Assembly (NCBI GenBank): GCA_905182565.1
Contig: CAJJCB010000026.1
Span: 1 to 64,000 of the forward strand
Source of the DNA: Acidimicrobiaceae bacterium
GTDB lineage: Bacteria > Actinomycetota > Acidimicrobiia > Acidimicrobiales > Poriferisodalaceae
Direction: 5' to 3'
Length of the DNA stretch: 64,000 bases
The position numbers and the translations under genes were made by a program. The notes beneath the pieces are model-generated. The model did no database searches. It saw nothing but the letters and a program-made list of their open reading frames with translations, and had not been told where the DNA came from. Shown here piece after piece: positions 16,925 through 26,161 of this stretch. Position 1 is the first letter of the stretch. Each line of letters begins with the position of its first letter.

Positions 16925-17989
16925 ATGTCAAAAATATTTACGCAAATAGTCGCTCGGCCTGATTCCAGTAGGACAGCTCGGCGCATAGAGGAAGAAGGAT
17001 TTGACGGGATCTCATTTGTCGATTCACAGAATCTCTCTGGAGACGTTTATGTAGCAATGGCTACAGCGGCGGTCGCTACTGAGACTCTCGAGCTTTCGAC
17101 AGGAGTTACAAACCCTGTGACTCGCCACCCAGCAGTAACTGCAAGCGCAATCGGAAGCGTGCAGCGCGTCGCGGGTGGCCGAGTTCAGTTAGGAATTGGA
17201 CGTGGGGATTCTGCCCTGGCTCATATTGGTCGAGGTCCGGCTAGCGTTGTTGATTTCGAGCGATATCTAATAGCAGTTCAAAAGTATTTAAAGGGCGAAG
17301 AGGTCTTATTCGAAGATCTAACATTCGGGGAAACAGTATCGCGGGGAGTTGATGAGCTTGGATTGGCAGCATCAGCGATGGCAAGTCAAATCAACTGGCT
17401 TCCTGGAAGGCTAGAAAAAGTTGCTGTGGAGGTCGCCGCCACCGGTCCGAAAGTAATTTCAGCAGCAGCTCGCCACAGCGACCGAATTATGTTTGCTTTG
17501 GGAGCTGATCATGACCGGATTAAATGGGGAATAGAAATTGCGCGCAAAGCCAGAAAAGACGCAGGGTCAGATCCCGACGAGATTAAATACGGAGCCTATA
17601 TAAATATCATTTGCCATCCGAATATAGAAAAGGCACGCGAGCTTGTGCGGGGCGGTTTGTCTACGTTCGCTCGATTCTCCGTTATGCACGGAGAAGTTGT
17701 AGGCCCTATTTCTTCAGAGGACCGAAAGGTAATGAATGAATTACATGAGAGGTACGATATGACGAGCCATACTCGGGCCGACTCAGACCAGGCATCTCTG
17801 CTATCTAATGATTTTGTAGATAACTACTCAATCGTAGGCGCACCCGACCGTTGCATCGAGCGCCTCCAAAAACTTAGTGAGCTCGGTCTGGACAAACTTA
17901 TTTTTGTGGGCGCAACCTTAGGTTCCGATCAAAATGCAGCAGCTGAATCTGATGCGTTGATAGCTAGAGAGGTTGTCGCAAATTTATAA
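16925..17989 (+). CDS. LLM-class (F420 or FMN) oxidoreductase
   Basis: A 354-residue luciferase-like TIM-barrel enzyme. Visible are FDGISFVDSQNLSGDVYVAMA, LSTGVTNPVTRHPAVTASAIGSVQRVAGGRVQLGIGRGDSALAHIGR (methylene-tetrahydromethanopterin-reductase-like block, about residues 56-103), and a C-terminal SIVGAPDRCIERLQKLSELGLDKL. It groups with 5,10-methylene-H4MPT reductase-like actinobacterial proteins rather than with the 7960/11455 pair. The ATG lies immediately behind a perfect 14-bp palindrome, so transcription is probably controlled by a local repressor. Substrate unknown. Confidence 0.87.
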   Translation: MSKIFTQIVARPDSSRTARRIEEEGFDGISFVDSQNLSGDVYVAMATAAVATETLELSTGVTNPVTRHPAVTASAIGSVQRVAGGRVQLGIGRGDSALAHIGRGPASVVDFERYLIAVQKYLKGEEVLFEDLTFGETVSRGVDELGLAASAMASQINWLPGRLEKVAVEVAATGPKVISAAARHSDRIMFALGADHDRIKWGIEIARKARKDAGSDPDEIKYGAYINIICHPNIEKARELVRGGLSTFARFSVMHGEVVGPISSEDRKVMNELHERYDMTSHTRADSDQASLLSNDFVDNYSIVGAPDRCIERLQKLSELGLDKLIFVGATLGSDQNAAAESDALIAREVVANL

Positions 17990-18007
17990 CCAATAGCAAA
18001 GATGTAG

Positions 18008-19141
18008 CTACTTAAATAACGCTTGCGAGTAAGTATGAGATGCGTGATCCCATGTTAAAACAGCGTGACTTCGTGCCGCATGAACGTCACGCCATATTCG
18101 CTGCATTGGCTCGGCGCTAGAAAGAGCGCTTCCACCACTTGCTTCAAAAAGTCGGTCAACTGAGTTAGCCAAAAGTCGAACCGCAAACCCACAATCTCTA
18201 ATGATTACAGCATTATCTAACGGATCAACCTCATCAGCTGCGCCTAACAGATCTAGCTGCTTTGCGGCATGATAGAGCATCAACTCTGCTGCCTGAATTT
18301 CCGCCGATGATTCAGCAATCCTATTAAGCGCAAGTGGATCATTGAGTTGGGTGGTTTTTAATGCGAGGAGGACGTGGTTATCCATACGCTCTCGAAACCG
18401 TCCTATTGCAGCTTTGGCTGCACCAATTAACGGTGCAGCCAGAACAAGTATCGCTGTAGTTCGCCAAGGTGTCATATATAGCGGATGATCATAAAGTTTC
18501 TGTCCAGGAGATTCCCGGTTCATGGACTCAGACACGCGGAGAACTCTGTGGGCCGGCACGAGGACCTCACCGGCGATAACCAACTCCTTGGAGCCTGTTC
18601 CTCTAAGGCCGCTTACTTCCCATGACTCATGGTCTATAGAAATAGAGTCCTTTGGCAACATGCAGATAACAGGCGAAGGTGTCTTATCTCCCACAAGTCC
18701 ACCAACTCCGAGCCACGAAGCATGATCGCATCCAGACCCAAAACTAAATCTTCCTGAGACTAAGACGTCTTGGCCCACTGCCTTGAATTTTGTTTTTGGA
18801 ACTATTGACGCGCTGATCAAGTTTCTTGGATCTTCCCAAAAATCATGTTGTCCTTCTGCAGGGAAATGAGAGGCCATCCAGTTATGTGCGCTCCATACAG
18901 CCAAGCACCATGCAGTCGACATGCAGTACTCTCCAGCGACAGCAACAGCACGCATGTGGTCTTCGATAGACGATTGGGCACCTCCGAAGTTAAAAGGCTG
19001 CGTGAGTCGATGAGCCCCGATGCTTCTAATTTCTTCAGCATTTGCTGAGTCAATGCTCCCACGCGATTCGGCATCAAGAGATCTCTCTTTCCAAGCGGGA
19101 CCTGCTAACCGAATTTCTTTAATTATTTGATCTAGAACCAC
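18008..19141 (-). CDS. group-D flavin-dependent monooxygenase (acyl-CoA-dehydrogenase fold, HsaA/DszC-like)
   Basis: A 377-residue protein with the acyl-CoA dehydrogenase fold. The order RSIGAHRLTQPFNFGGAQSS, EYCMSTAWCLAVWSAHNWM, VLVSGRFSFGSGCDHASWLGVGG and SGLRGTGSKELVIAGEVLVPAHRV matches two-component flavin hydroxylases (HsaA, DszC and p-hydroxyphenylacetate hydroxylase C2 types) better than true dehydrogenases, because the acyl-CoA base region is not conserved. It would hydroxylate an aromatic or related substrate using reduced flavin made by a separate reductase, which is not nearby. Hydroxylation of 4-hydroxyphenylacetate feeding the hpa genes is possible but speculative, since those lie 32 kb away. 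Confidence 0.8.
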   Translation of the reverse strand: MVLDQIIKEIRLAGPAWKERSLDAESRGSIDSANAEEIRSIGAHRLTQPFNFGGAQSSIEDHMRAVAVAGEYCMSTAWCLAVWSAHNWMASHFPAEGQHDFWEDPRNLISASIVPKTKFKAVGQDVLVSGRFSFGSGCDHASWLGVGGLVGDKTPSPVICMLPKDSISIDHESWEVSGLRGTGSKELVIAGEVLVPAHRVLRVSESMNRESPGQKLYDHPLYMTPWRTTAILVLAAPLIGAAKAAIGRFRERMDNHVLLALKTTQLNDPLALNRIAESSAEIQAAELMLYHAAKQLDLLGAADEVDPLDNAVIIRDCGFAVRLLANSVDRLFEASGGSALSSAEPMQRIWRDVHAARSHAVLTWDHASHTYSQALFK

Positions 19142-19276
19142 ACCCTAAACATAGGTTAAGTGAAGCCAAATTTCGAGTCAGGATGAGTGTTAGGAGCGCA
19201 AACTAGCTTAACGAAGTAGAATTTGAAGCTGATCAGATAAGAAGTTCTAGTCATAGAAAATAGTAGAGGGGACGAA

Positions 19277-19996
19277 ATGGGACGATTAACAGGCAAAGTT
19301 GCAATAATCACAGGGGGAGCTCGAGGTCAAGGAGCAGCAGAGGCTGAACTCTTTCGCGATGAAGGAGCAACAGTCATAATTACCGATGTTTTAGATGAAG
19401 ATGGTGGGAAAACCGCAGCCCAGCTGGATATTGAGTTTTTGCATCATGATGTTTCATCGGTAGATGAGTGGGAAGCTGTAGTAGCTGACGTTATTGCCCA
19501 TCATGGACGTATCGATATTCTTGTCAATAACGCTGGTATTTTGCGTGGGGCAAGACTCGTCAATACCAGTGATGAGATATGGAATGAAACTGTTGCGATA
19601 AACCAAACTGGCGTTTTCTTAGGAATGCGAACTGTTGCACCTCAGATGATTTCTCAAGAGTCTGGTTCAATCGTTAACGTAAGTTCAGTTGCTGGTTTAG
19701 AAGCAACGTTCGCATCTATGGCCTATGGAGCAACTAAGTGGGCTGTTCGCGGAATGACGAAAATCGCTGCTCTGGAGCTTGGAAGAAATAATATTAGGGT
19801 TAATTCGATTCATCCCGGTTTAATCAATACGGAAATGACTTCTGAGTTTGACAAAGAAAAAATGGTCAGGGGCATACCATTAGGGCGTCAGGCAGAACCA
19901 TCTGAAGTCGCTGCGGTTGCTCTTTTCCTAGCATCTGAAGAAGCTAGCTATTGCACGGGACAAGAATTTACCGTTGATGGCGGTATGCATCGTTAG
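19277..19996 (+). CDS. short-chain dehydrogenase/reductase (SDR)
   Basis: A 239-residue classical SDR. The ATG is preceded by GAGGGGAC. Motifs: glycine loop TGGARGQG (about residues 12-19), NNAG near 86-89, VNVSSVAG, catalytic Tyr150 and Lys154 in YGATK, and C-terminal GQEFTVDGGMHR. It is clearly related to the SDR at 5187 (shared VNQTGVFLGMR-like and KWAVRGMTKIA blocks) but keeps the normal glycine loop. Likely an NAD-dependent alcohol/hydroxysteroid-type dehydrogenase; substrate unknown. The following MFS gene starts with a GTG that overlaps this stop by one base, so they are co-translated. Confidence 0.92.
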   Translation: MGRLTGKVAIITGGARGQGAAEAELFRDEGATVIITDVLDEDGGKTAAQLDIEFLHHDVSSVDEWEAVVADVIAHHGRIDILVNNAGILRGARLVNTSDEIWNETVAINQTGVFLGMRTVAPQMISQESGSIVNVSSVAGLEATFASMAYGATKWAVRGMTKIAALELGRNNIRVNSIHPGLINTEMTSEFDKEKMVRGIPLGRQAEPSEVAAVALFLASEEASYCTGQEFTVDGGMHR

Positions 19997-21282
19997 TGAG
20001 GTCGCCAAATACTTTCAAAGCGCTTCAGGTTAAGCACTTCCCATTGTTGCTTGTAGCCGGGTGGACTTGGGGCCTATCAAGATGGGGTGTCTCTTTTATC
20101 GGACCTTTCATCGCTCATGAAATGACTGGTTCCGCTCGGATGGTTCAGCTAACTGGTGTCGCCTTATGGGCACCCATGCTGTTTGGAGGCATCATCGGTG
20201 GTTGGATCTCAGACCGATTTGACCGACGACGGACAATGATTTGCCAGTTCCTAGTGACAATTCCTGCGTTGGTGGTTCTCAGTGCTACTGAGTTTTTGGG
20301 GATTCTGGATGTTTGGATGATTTATCCCGTTCTCTTTTTGGCTGGCGCTGGAATGGTGTTTGACATGACGGGCCGAAGAGCAATTGTCTACGACTTGGTT
20401 GGTGAATCAAATATTGATAACGCGATGGCTCTGGAATCAACTGCAACCTCTACAGCGCTTGCCCTAGGAGCGCTTGCAGGAGGGTCATTAATCCAAGCAG
20501 CAGGGGTTGGATGGGCGCTTGCAGTAATGGCTGGCTTGCAAGTAATAGCAGTGATTACTTTCAGCATGGTTCCCAGAATTGAACGGCTTCAAAAAGCCAC
20601 TGCGGGAGGTCTAACTGCGATAGCAGATGGGGTGAGAATGTTGCGAACCGAGCGTGGGCTAATCAGCATTCTTGGGGTCACAGCATGCGTAAATTTCTTT
20701 TTTTTCGCTTCCACACCGCTAATCCAAATTGTTGGACGGAAATTTGAAGTGGGTCCTGCTTTGCTAGGGGTACTTGCCTCCATGCTCGGCATGGGGATGT
20801 TCATAGGTTCAATGACGGTTGCGAAACGCCAGCCGAAGCGGAGAGGGCGTACGTATATCGTTGGCTCATTTGCAGCATTCTTTTTTATGAGTGGTTTTGC
20901 GTCAGCTCCCTGGTTTCTACTCGCTGGCATGATGCTGTTAGTTGCCGCCATTGGTATGGGGCTATTCGGATCAACACAAGCGGTTTTAGTCATGGACTCA
21001 GTTTCTCCTGACAAGAGAGGGAGAGCATTAGGTCTCCTGACTACGGCTATAGGTGTGTTGCCAATCGGGATGCTTCTCTTAGGTGAGCTTGCAGAGATCC
21101 TCGGACCCTCTGCAGCAATCGTAATTTCGGTGGCTACTGGGGCATTTCTGATGTCCATATTCCTGCGATTTCGCCCCGAGAGCTACCATGTTCTTGTTAG
21201 GCAGGTCCCTGCGGAAAAGACATTTGTTGATTCGGCGTATCCTGGATCAGTGTTTACTGTGGAACCATTTCTAAATAGCTAG
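19996..21282 (+). CDS. major facilitator superfamily (MFS) transporter
   Basis: A 428-residue membrane protein with about 12 hydrophobic segments. The loop between segments 2 and 3 has the MFS signature GGWISDRFDRRRTM (about residues 69-82). Segments such as WMIYPVLFLAGAGMVFDM and FLLAGMMLLVAAIGMGLFG are typical. The GTG start shares one base with the stop of the SDR gene, showing translational coupling; the 3' end overlaps the convergent carboxylesterase gene by 12 bases. It resembles enterobactin-exporter/MFS_3-type permeases. Substrate and direction are not evident; export of a product related to the SDR reaction is a guess. Confidence 0.87.
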   Translation: MRSPNTFKALQVKHFPLLLVAGWTWGLSRWGVSFIGPFIAHEMTGSARMVQLTGVALWAPMLFGGIIGGWISDRFDRRRTMICQFLVTIPALVVLSATEFLGILDVWMIYPVLFLAGAGMVFDMTGRRAIVYDLVGESNIDNAMALESTATSTALALGALAGGSLIQAAGVGWALAVMAGLQVIAVITFSMVPRIERLQKATAGGLTAIADGVRMLRTERGLISILGVTACVNFFFFASTPLIQIVGRKFEVGPALLGVLASMLGMGMFIGSMTVAKRQPKRRGRTYIVGSFAAFFFMSGFASAPWFLLAGMMLLVAAIGMGLFGSTQAVLVMDSVSPDKRGRALGLLTTAIGVLPIGMLLLGELAEILGPSAAIVISVATGAFLMSIFLRFRPESYHVLVRQVPAEKTFVDSAYPGSVFTVEPFLNS

Positions 21283-21951
21283 TCCAACTGTGTTTAACCA
21301 AGACCGAAGATCAAAAAGAGATTCGCCATTTATTTCGTGTTGCATCCGATATTCGAAATACTGGGGCTCAAGGCCCGATTCAATGAGAGAATCACGAATG
21401 CTTCGACCTTTATCGATGTTAACCATTGGGTCGTCAACACCATGTTGAACCAAAATAGACATCGGTGGCCCGCTTAGTTGATAGTGAAAGTTAGGAACTG
21501 TTTGGAGCATCCCCGACAGACAAGCCAATCCGGCGGGACGAACTACCTTGCTAGCTCTAAAACATGATGCCAATGCCATAGCACAACCTTGAGAAAAACC
21601 TAATAACACACTTTCGGAATAGTCAAAAGATCCCCATTCGCAGATCTCGTTAATCGTTTCATCAATGGCATCGACTGATGAAATAAAAGTTTCAGCTGCG
21701 ATGGCGCCTGCAGCATCTCGCTCATACCAAGCAGCCCCAAATGGAACGAGGTCTATCGGAGCTCGAAGACAAACAGAAAAAAATAAGCCATCTGGATCAA
21801 TATGTGAAACGATTGGCGCTAGATCATTTTCGTCGGCTCCATAACCATGAAGTAAAATAAGCAGACGCGACCCCGGACCTGAAGATCCAATTGTGTTCAC
21901 GGTGAGTTGGGCATCTCTGTTGGCCATTGGGGCTCCGTTATCGCTAAGCAA
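21271..21951 (-). CDS. phospholipase/carboxylesterase-family alpha/beta hydrolase
   Basis: A 226-residue alpha/beta hydrolase of the phospholipase/carboxylesterase family. Visible are LLILLHGYGADENDL (oxyanion region), the nucleophile elbow VLLGFSQGCAMAL with GFSQG (Ser at about residue 119), and MSILVQHGVDDPMVN, which carries the acid Asp. The catalytic His is probably the one in MQHEIN near the end, where the family usually has GHEI, so Q replaces G. An internal ATG at 21927 is an alternative start. It should cleave short acyl esters in the cytoplasm. Its 3' end overlaps the MFS gene tail to tail. Confidence 0.85.
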   Translation of the reverse strand: MLSDNGAPMANRDAQLTVNTIGSSGPGSRLLILLHGYGADENDLAPIVSHIDPDGLFFSVCLRAPIDLVPFGAAWYERDAAGAIAAETFISSVDAIDETINEICEWGSFDYSESVLLGFSQGCAMALASCFRASKVVRPAGLACLSGMLQTVPNFHYQLSGPPMSILVQHGVDDPMVNIDKGRSIRDSLIESGLEPQYFEYRMQHEINGESLFDLRSWLNTVGLAI

Positions 21952-21998
21952 ATAAAAGTTGTCGCGATCTAACAGTAAATCACATACTGTGGGATCTT

Positions 21999-22949
21999 GT
22001 GATCGTAGGAATCGATATCGGCGGAACTAAGGCTTTGGCAGTATTAGTTGACCCTGCCTCCAACTTAGTTGAAGCTAGCGTTGTTGCTCCGAGTTCAGGC
22101 AGTGCCTTTGAGCTGGTTGAATCGATAGTTGACTTAATTACATATCTTGATGATCAAACCACTGCTCCAATTGATGCGGTCGGGTTGGCAGTAGCGGGTC
22201 TGGTAACACCAGAGGGTTCTGTTCGACATTCGCCACACCTTCCATCTTTGCTAGAGTTTCCTTTGGGAGAACGATTATCCAACGCCATTGGTCTGCCGGT
22301 CGTCGTCGCAAACGATGCGACTGCCGGCACTATTGCGGAAGCTGAAATCGGAGCGGGTAAGGGCTGCAAGAATTTTGTCTTTGTGGCCCTTGGAACCGGA
22401 ATAGGAACTGGTTTAGTTGTTGATGGCCACCTACTTAAGGGATCAAATGGCTTTGCTGGCGAGTCGGGCCATATGACCATAAATTACGATGGTGATCTCC
22501 ACGTAACTGACCGACGAGGGCCATGGGAGATGTACGGCTCGGGTAGAGCTCTTACACACATGGTCCGGCAAGCCATTTCTGCGAGGACCTTGAGTCTCGA
22601 TGACCTAAATGTTGGTCACATTGATGACATTGTTGGTAGCCATTTAGTTTCGGCTATGACATCCGGTAACAAACAAGCAGAAGAAATATTCAGTCAGTTT
22701 TGTAAAGATGTAGCTATTGGAATGTCCAATTTAGTGATGGTTGTGGATCCGAGTCTCATAGTAATAGGCGGAGGATTAGCAAACATTGGCAGTCCACTCA
22801 TTGAAGGTGTTAGAGACTGGTTACTTAAAATAGTCGTAGGTGTAGAGCATCGAGACCCGGTGCGATTGGAGCTGAGCCCACTCGGCTCAGATGGTTGCGC
22901 GATAGGTGCTGCTTTACTTACGAAAAGTTTGGTAAATAAGCTCGGATAA
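21999..22949 (+). CDS. ROK-family sugar kinase lacking the usual zinc cysteines
   Basis: A 316-residue ROK (repressor, ORF, kinase) protein starting with GTG. The ATP-binding opening GIDIGGTK (residues 4-11), the second-domain VALGTGIGTGLVVDG (~128-142) and ESGHM (the sugar-binding E/H region, ~155-159) are intact, as is VVDPSLIVIGGGLA. Where ROK glucokinases have the zinc motif CGCGxxGCxE, this protein reads HVTDRRGPWEMYGSGRAL with no Cys, so the zinc site is lost or replaced. It probably phosphorylates a hexose with ATP, but specificity is less sure than for a standard glucokinase. The gene is isolated from other sugar genes. Confidence 0.82.
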   Translation: MIVGIDIGGTKALAVLVDPASNLVEASVVAPSSGSAFELVESIVDLITYLDDQTTAPIDAVGLAVAGLVTPEGSVRHSPHLPSLLEFPLGERLSNAIGLPVVVANDATAGTIAEAEIGAGKGCKNFVFVALGTGIGTGLVVDGHLLKGSNGFAGESGHMTINYDGDLHVTDRRGPWEMYGSGRALTHMVRQAISARTLSLDDLNVGHIDDIVGSHLVSAMTSGNKQAEEIFSQFCKDVAIGMSNLVMVVDPSLIVIGGGLANIGSPLIEGVRDWLLKIVVGVEHRDPVRLELSPLGSDGCAIGAALLTKSLVNKLG

Positions 22950-23019
22950 GCTTGCCGATCGATGCGAGGGGCGCTTATTAAGCAGATGCGGCTTCTTGGA
23001 CTCTAGAATAGAGCTTCAC

Positions 23020-24282
23020 ATGAGTTCTGATTCTGAAATGTTCGATAGCGGCCGGGCTTGGGCAGTTGCGGTCGGAGCGATGATCGCTGTCGGTATTTCA
23101 TTTGGAGTCCTTTACACGTTTGGTGCCTTTGTTTCGTCAATGGCGACCGAATTCAACGCGGGGCTTGGTCTTACCTCTCTGATGTTTGGGATAACAATGT
23201 TCTTGTTTTTCGGAACAGGTGCGATATCTGGGCGTTGGTGTGATCGTTATGGCCCGCGGCCTCTTCTAGCGATTGGAGGCTCATTATTTGTTGGTGGTTT
23301 GTTAGCGGCCTCGTTTACCACAGCTATTTGGCAAAGCTATGTGGTCTATGGGCTTGGTTTGGGTTTTGGAGGTGGACTTTACTGTTCGCCCCTATTCTCA
23401 ACAGTTGCTACATTTTTTGTCAAGTACAGAGCCTTGGCTCAAGGCGTTGCAGCAACTGGTTCCGGAATTGGCACTTTGCTATTGGTTCCATTTGCTAAAT
23501 CGTTAATTGAGACCGAAGGGTGGCGAGGAGCTTTTCGTGTTCTCGCTGTCATATCAGCAGTGTGTTTAGTCGTAGCCACATTTTTAGTGAGACGATCTCC
23601 AGTACAAACTCAGGCGAATTCCAAAAACCATGTAGGTCTAGTGGTTAAAACATCTGAGTTTAAAATTTTATGTGGCGCCAGCGCGTTGATGTCAACAGCC
23701 CTTATGGCGGCTTTCGCCTTCGTTATTCGTTTTGCTGAAGAAGATGGTATTAGCTCCAACCGAGCTGCTCTTTTAATCAGCGCAATTGGAGGTTCTAGCA
23801 TTCTTGGACGTTTGTTACTGACAAGCATTGCGGGACGCCTCGGAGCTGTTCGCCTTTTACAACTGTCATTTGCTGCTCAGCCGGTCGCATATTTGGTTTG
23901 GATGTTCGCTAATGGAAAATACTGGCTATTAATGATTTTTGCCTTGTTGCTTGGTGTGACCTATGGGGGGTACGTAGCTCTAATGGGAGCGGTGGCGGCT
24001 CACTATTTTGGAATGATCGGCATTGGTTCGGTTATGGGGTACATCTTCCTTTTCAGCGGAGTTGGTAGTCTTATCGGACCTCCGCTCGCAGGTTTCCTGA
24101 CCGATATAGCATCTACACGCTTTGTCCCCCTTGGTGTTGTTTTCTTCATGTCGCTGATGGGTGCATTAATTCTTGCTAGAGGGTCTCGTGATCCAGTTAA
24201 TTTTGAAGCTGACGAGCCAATAATCAACGTTGTTACTCCTCCTGAGAGACAACCAATTGTTTTCACTCTTGAACCCGTATGA
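23020..24282 (+). CDS. MFS transporter (monocarboxylate / oxalate-formate antiporter-like)
   Basis: A 420-residue transporter from the ATG at 23020; a TTG at 22996 is possible but the family N-terminus (WAVAVGAMIAVGISFGVLYTFGAF) follows 23020. About 12 membrane segments, the loop GRWCDRYGPRPLL after segment 2, and the YVVYGLGLGFGGGLYCSPLFSTVATFFVKYRALAQGVAATGSGIG block are hallmarks of the MCT/OFA subfamily that moves small organic acids. The C-terminal tail after residue ~395 is hydrophilic and short. The amidohydrolase gene follows after 88 bases on the same strand. Carboxylate uptake is the family-level expectation. Confidence 0.87.
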   Translation: MSSDSEMFDSGRAWAVAVGAMIAVGISFGVLYTFGAFVSSMATEFNAGLGLTSLMFGITMFLFFGTGAISGRWCDRYGPRPLLAIGGSLFVGGLLAASFTTAIWQSYVVYGLGLGFGGGLYCSPLFSTVATFFVKYRALAQGVAATGSGIGTLLLVPFAKSLIETEGWRGAFRVLAVISAVCLVVATFLVRRSPVQTQANSKNHVGLVVKTSEFKILCGASALMSTALMAAFAFVIRFAEEDGISSNRAALLISAIGGSSILGRLLLTSIAGRLGAVRLLQLSFAAQPVAYLVWMFANGKYWLLMIFALLLGVTYGGYVALMGAVAAHYFGMIGIGSVMGYIFLFSGVGSLIGPPLAGFLTDIASTRFVPLGVVFFMSLMGALILARGSRDPVNFEADEPIINVVTPPERQPIVFTLEPV

Positions 24283-24370
24283 GAATCGGCAGCCGAGGTA
24301 GCTGCAAAAGAAGTAATATCGGAGTGAGATCGCATAGGGGCTAGTTTGCGATCGAAAGGGGCTTAGCTAT

Positions 24371-25549
24371 ATGACGGCTGTAAGCGAAATTTTTCCTGGA
24401 ATTAGTATTATTGACTCTGACACTCATTGGTCGGAGCCGCCAGATCTCTGGACGAGTCTGGCTCCAGCTAAGTACAAAGATTTAGTACCTCAGATGAAAG
24501 AACATAACGGTCGCCGGAAGTGGGTAGTGAATGGCGACATTCCCATAGCAGGGAGCTCTGCTGTTAGCGCAATCTTGCCTGATGGCGAGAAGATGTTGGG
24601 CTTAAACTTTCTAAAAGCTGATATAGAAATGGTTCATGCTGCATCGTATGACTGTGACGCTCGACTTGAGCTAATGGACCAGATGGGTATCAGCCATGGC
24701 ATTGTTTATCCAAATGTTGGGGGATTTGGGAATCAAAATTTTTTGAAAATTGAGGATCGCTCATTAAGAATTGCATGTGTCGAAATTTATAACGATTGGA
24801 TGAGTGATCTTCAGAGCCGTTCCGGAGAGCGAATCTTGCCAATGGCTCTTGTTCCGTGGTGGGATATCGATGCCTGCATAGTCGAAGTAGAGCGGATGCA
24901 CAAAAATGGAGCGCGGGGCATAGTTATGTGTTCCAATCCGCATGATTCGGGCATGCCTAACTTTGCGCAACCAGAATGGCGACCGTTTTGGGAAACGTGT
25001 GAAGGCCTCGAGATGCCAATTAATTTTCATATTGGTGCTTCTGAGGGCGATATCGATTGGTCAGGGAAAGTTCCATACGAGACTTGGCCTGGCGATGTAA
25101 AGATTTCTCTTGGTGGTGCAGCGATCTTCTTGGGACAACTCAGATGGATGGTTAACCTCCTCGTTAGTGACGTCCCTGAGCTATACCCGAACCTAAAGTT
25201 TGTGTCTGTCGAAAGCGGAGTTGGTTGGATACCGTTTTTACTGGATGCTCTTGATTATCAGTGCGGAGAAACAGCTCCTCAGCACCTCGCCCACTTGTCT
25301 CTAAAACCTTCAGACTATTTCCGGCGCCAATTTTATGGATGCTTTTGGTTTGAGTCGCGAACCCTCGGTCCGGCAATTGAGCACCTCGGTCCTGACCGAA
25401 TAATGTTTGAGACAGATATTCCTCACCCGACATGTTTATACCCTCATAGTGTTGAGCGAGTTAGGAACGCGATAAGCGAACTAGACCCAGTTGTTCAAAA
25501 AAAAATACTTCAAGATAATGCGGCCGACTTATACAAAATCAAGGTCTGA
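24371..25549 (+). CDS. amidohydrolase-family (decarboxylase-like) TIM-barrel metal enzyme
   Basis: A 392-residue protein of the amidohydrolase-2 group. It opens ISIIDSDTHWSEPPDLW (metal-binding DxH region at about 15-18), then SHGIVYPNVGGFGNQNFL, NDWMSDLQSRSGERILPMALVPWWDIDACIVEVERM, MPINFHIGASEGDIDW (late His ligand ~222), FVSVESGVGWIPFLLDALDY and DRIMFETDIPHPTCLYP (Asp ligand ~351). This layout is shared with ACMSD and gamma-resorcylate decarboxylase-like enzymes, so either hydrolysis or non-oxidative decarboxylation is possible. It is followed after 7 bases by the gene at 25557, which is probably co-transcribed. Confidence 0.85.
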   Translation: MTAVSEIFPGISIIDSDTHWSEPPDLWTSLAPAKYKDLVPQMKEHNGRRKWVVNGDIPIAGSSAVSAILPDGEKMLGLNFLKADIEMVHAASYDCDARLELMDQMGISHGIVYPNVGGFGNQNFLKIEDRSLRIACVEIYNDWMSDLQSRSGERILPMALVPWWDIDACIVEVERMHKNGARGIVMCSNPHDSGMPNFAQPEWRPFWETCEGLEMPINFHIGASEGDIDWSGKVPYETWPGDVKISLGGAAIFLGQLRWMVNLLVSDVPELYPNLKFVSVESGVGWIPFLLDALDYQCGETAPQHLAHLSLKPSDYFRRQFYGCFWFESRTLGPAIEHLGPDRIMFETDIPHPTCLYPHSVERVRNAISELDPVVQKKILQDNAADLYKIKV

Positions 25550-25556
25550 AAATTCT

Positions 25557-26114
25557 ATGCCGAGGCGAGGAGATGTTCACGAAGAACCAGGAGTCGGAAC
25601 CGTCGAGTCCTTCCCTCTCAAAGCAGAAGAATCAGAACTGATTTCCTTGATTGACGAAATTTTTTTATACTGGAAAGAGATAAGTTTTGGGCCCATTATT
25701 CAAGGTGCCGCTTATGAGATACGTGCACCTCAAAGACCAATCACCAGCGTTCTTGATGGTTACCTGACCTTAGATTTCGGCAAATGGCATATCCATCTGT
25801 GTGTAGGAGAGACAAAAGGAGAACCTGGATTTCCTACCGACCCTGCGGTAGCTGAGATTCGGCGCTGCAGCAAAGTGGAGTTGTATCGGCTAGTGAGAGA
25901 GGAAGGACCTGTCTCATGGGGATGTCGAATGTTCAATGGCCTAGGTGAGCAGATGCTGACTGTGTTGTTGCCCAATCCGTTCTTAGATGGCAAGAGCACA
26001 ACGGACAAACCCGACTGGAGATGTTTAGATCTGTGGAATCATCTTCGTCTTAAATTTTTAGGTATACAACCGGATGACTTTGACCAAAAATCAGCTGGAT
26101 TTATTCATGGCTGA
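25557..26114 (+). CDS. conserved protein of unknown function (HLCVG-motif family)
   Basis: A 185-residue soluble protein. I use the ATG at 25557, because the longer frame from 25491 would overlap the amidohydrolase gene. Visible features are GYLTLDFGKWHIHLCVGETKG (about 63-83), EIRRCSKVELYRL and CRMFNGLGEQMLTVLLPNPFLD. I recall this block order from uncharacterised actinobacterial proteins but cannot name a reaction. No membrane segment or signal peptide. Eight bases separate it from the amidohydrolase gene, so it probably serves the same pathway, perhaps as an accessory subunit. Confidence 0.7.
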   Translation: MPRRGDVHEEPGVGTVESFPLKAEESELISLIDEIFLYWKEISFGPIIQGAAYEIRAPQRPITSVLDGYLTLDFGKWHIHLCVGETKGEPGFPTDPAVAEIRRCSKVELYRLVREEGPVSWGCRMFNGLGEQMLTVLLPNPFLDGKSTTDKPDWRCLDLWNHLRLKFLGIQPDDFDQKSAGFIHG

Positions 26115-26161
26115 TACCCCCGAATTTTAGCTTCAATTTTTTGAGAGTAGGTTGTATTTCC

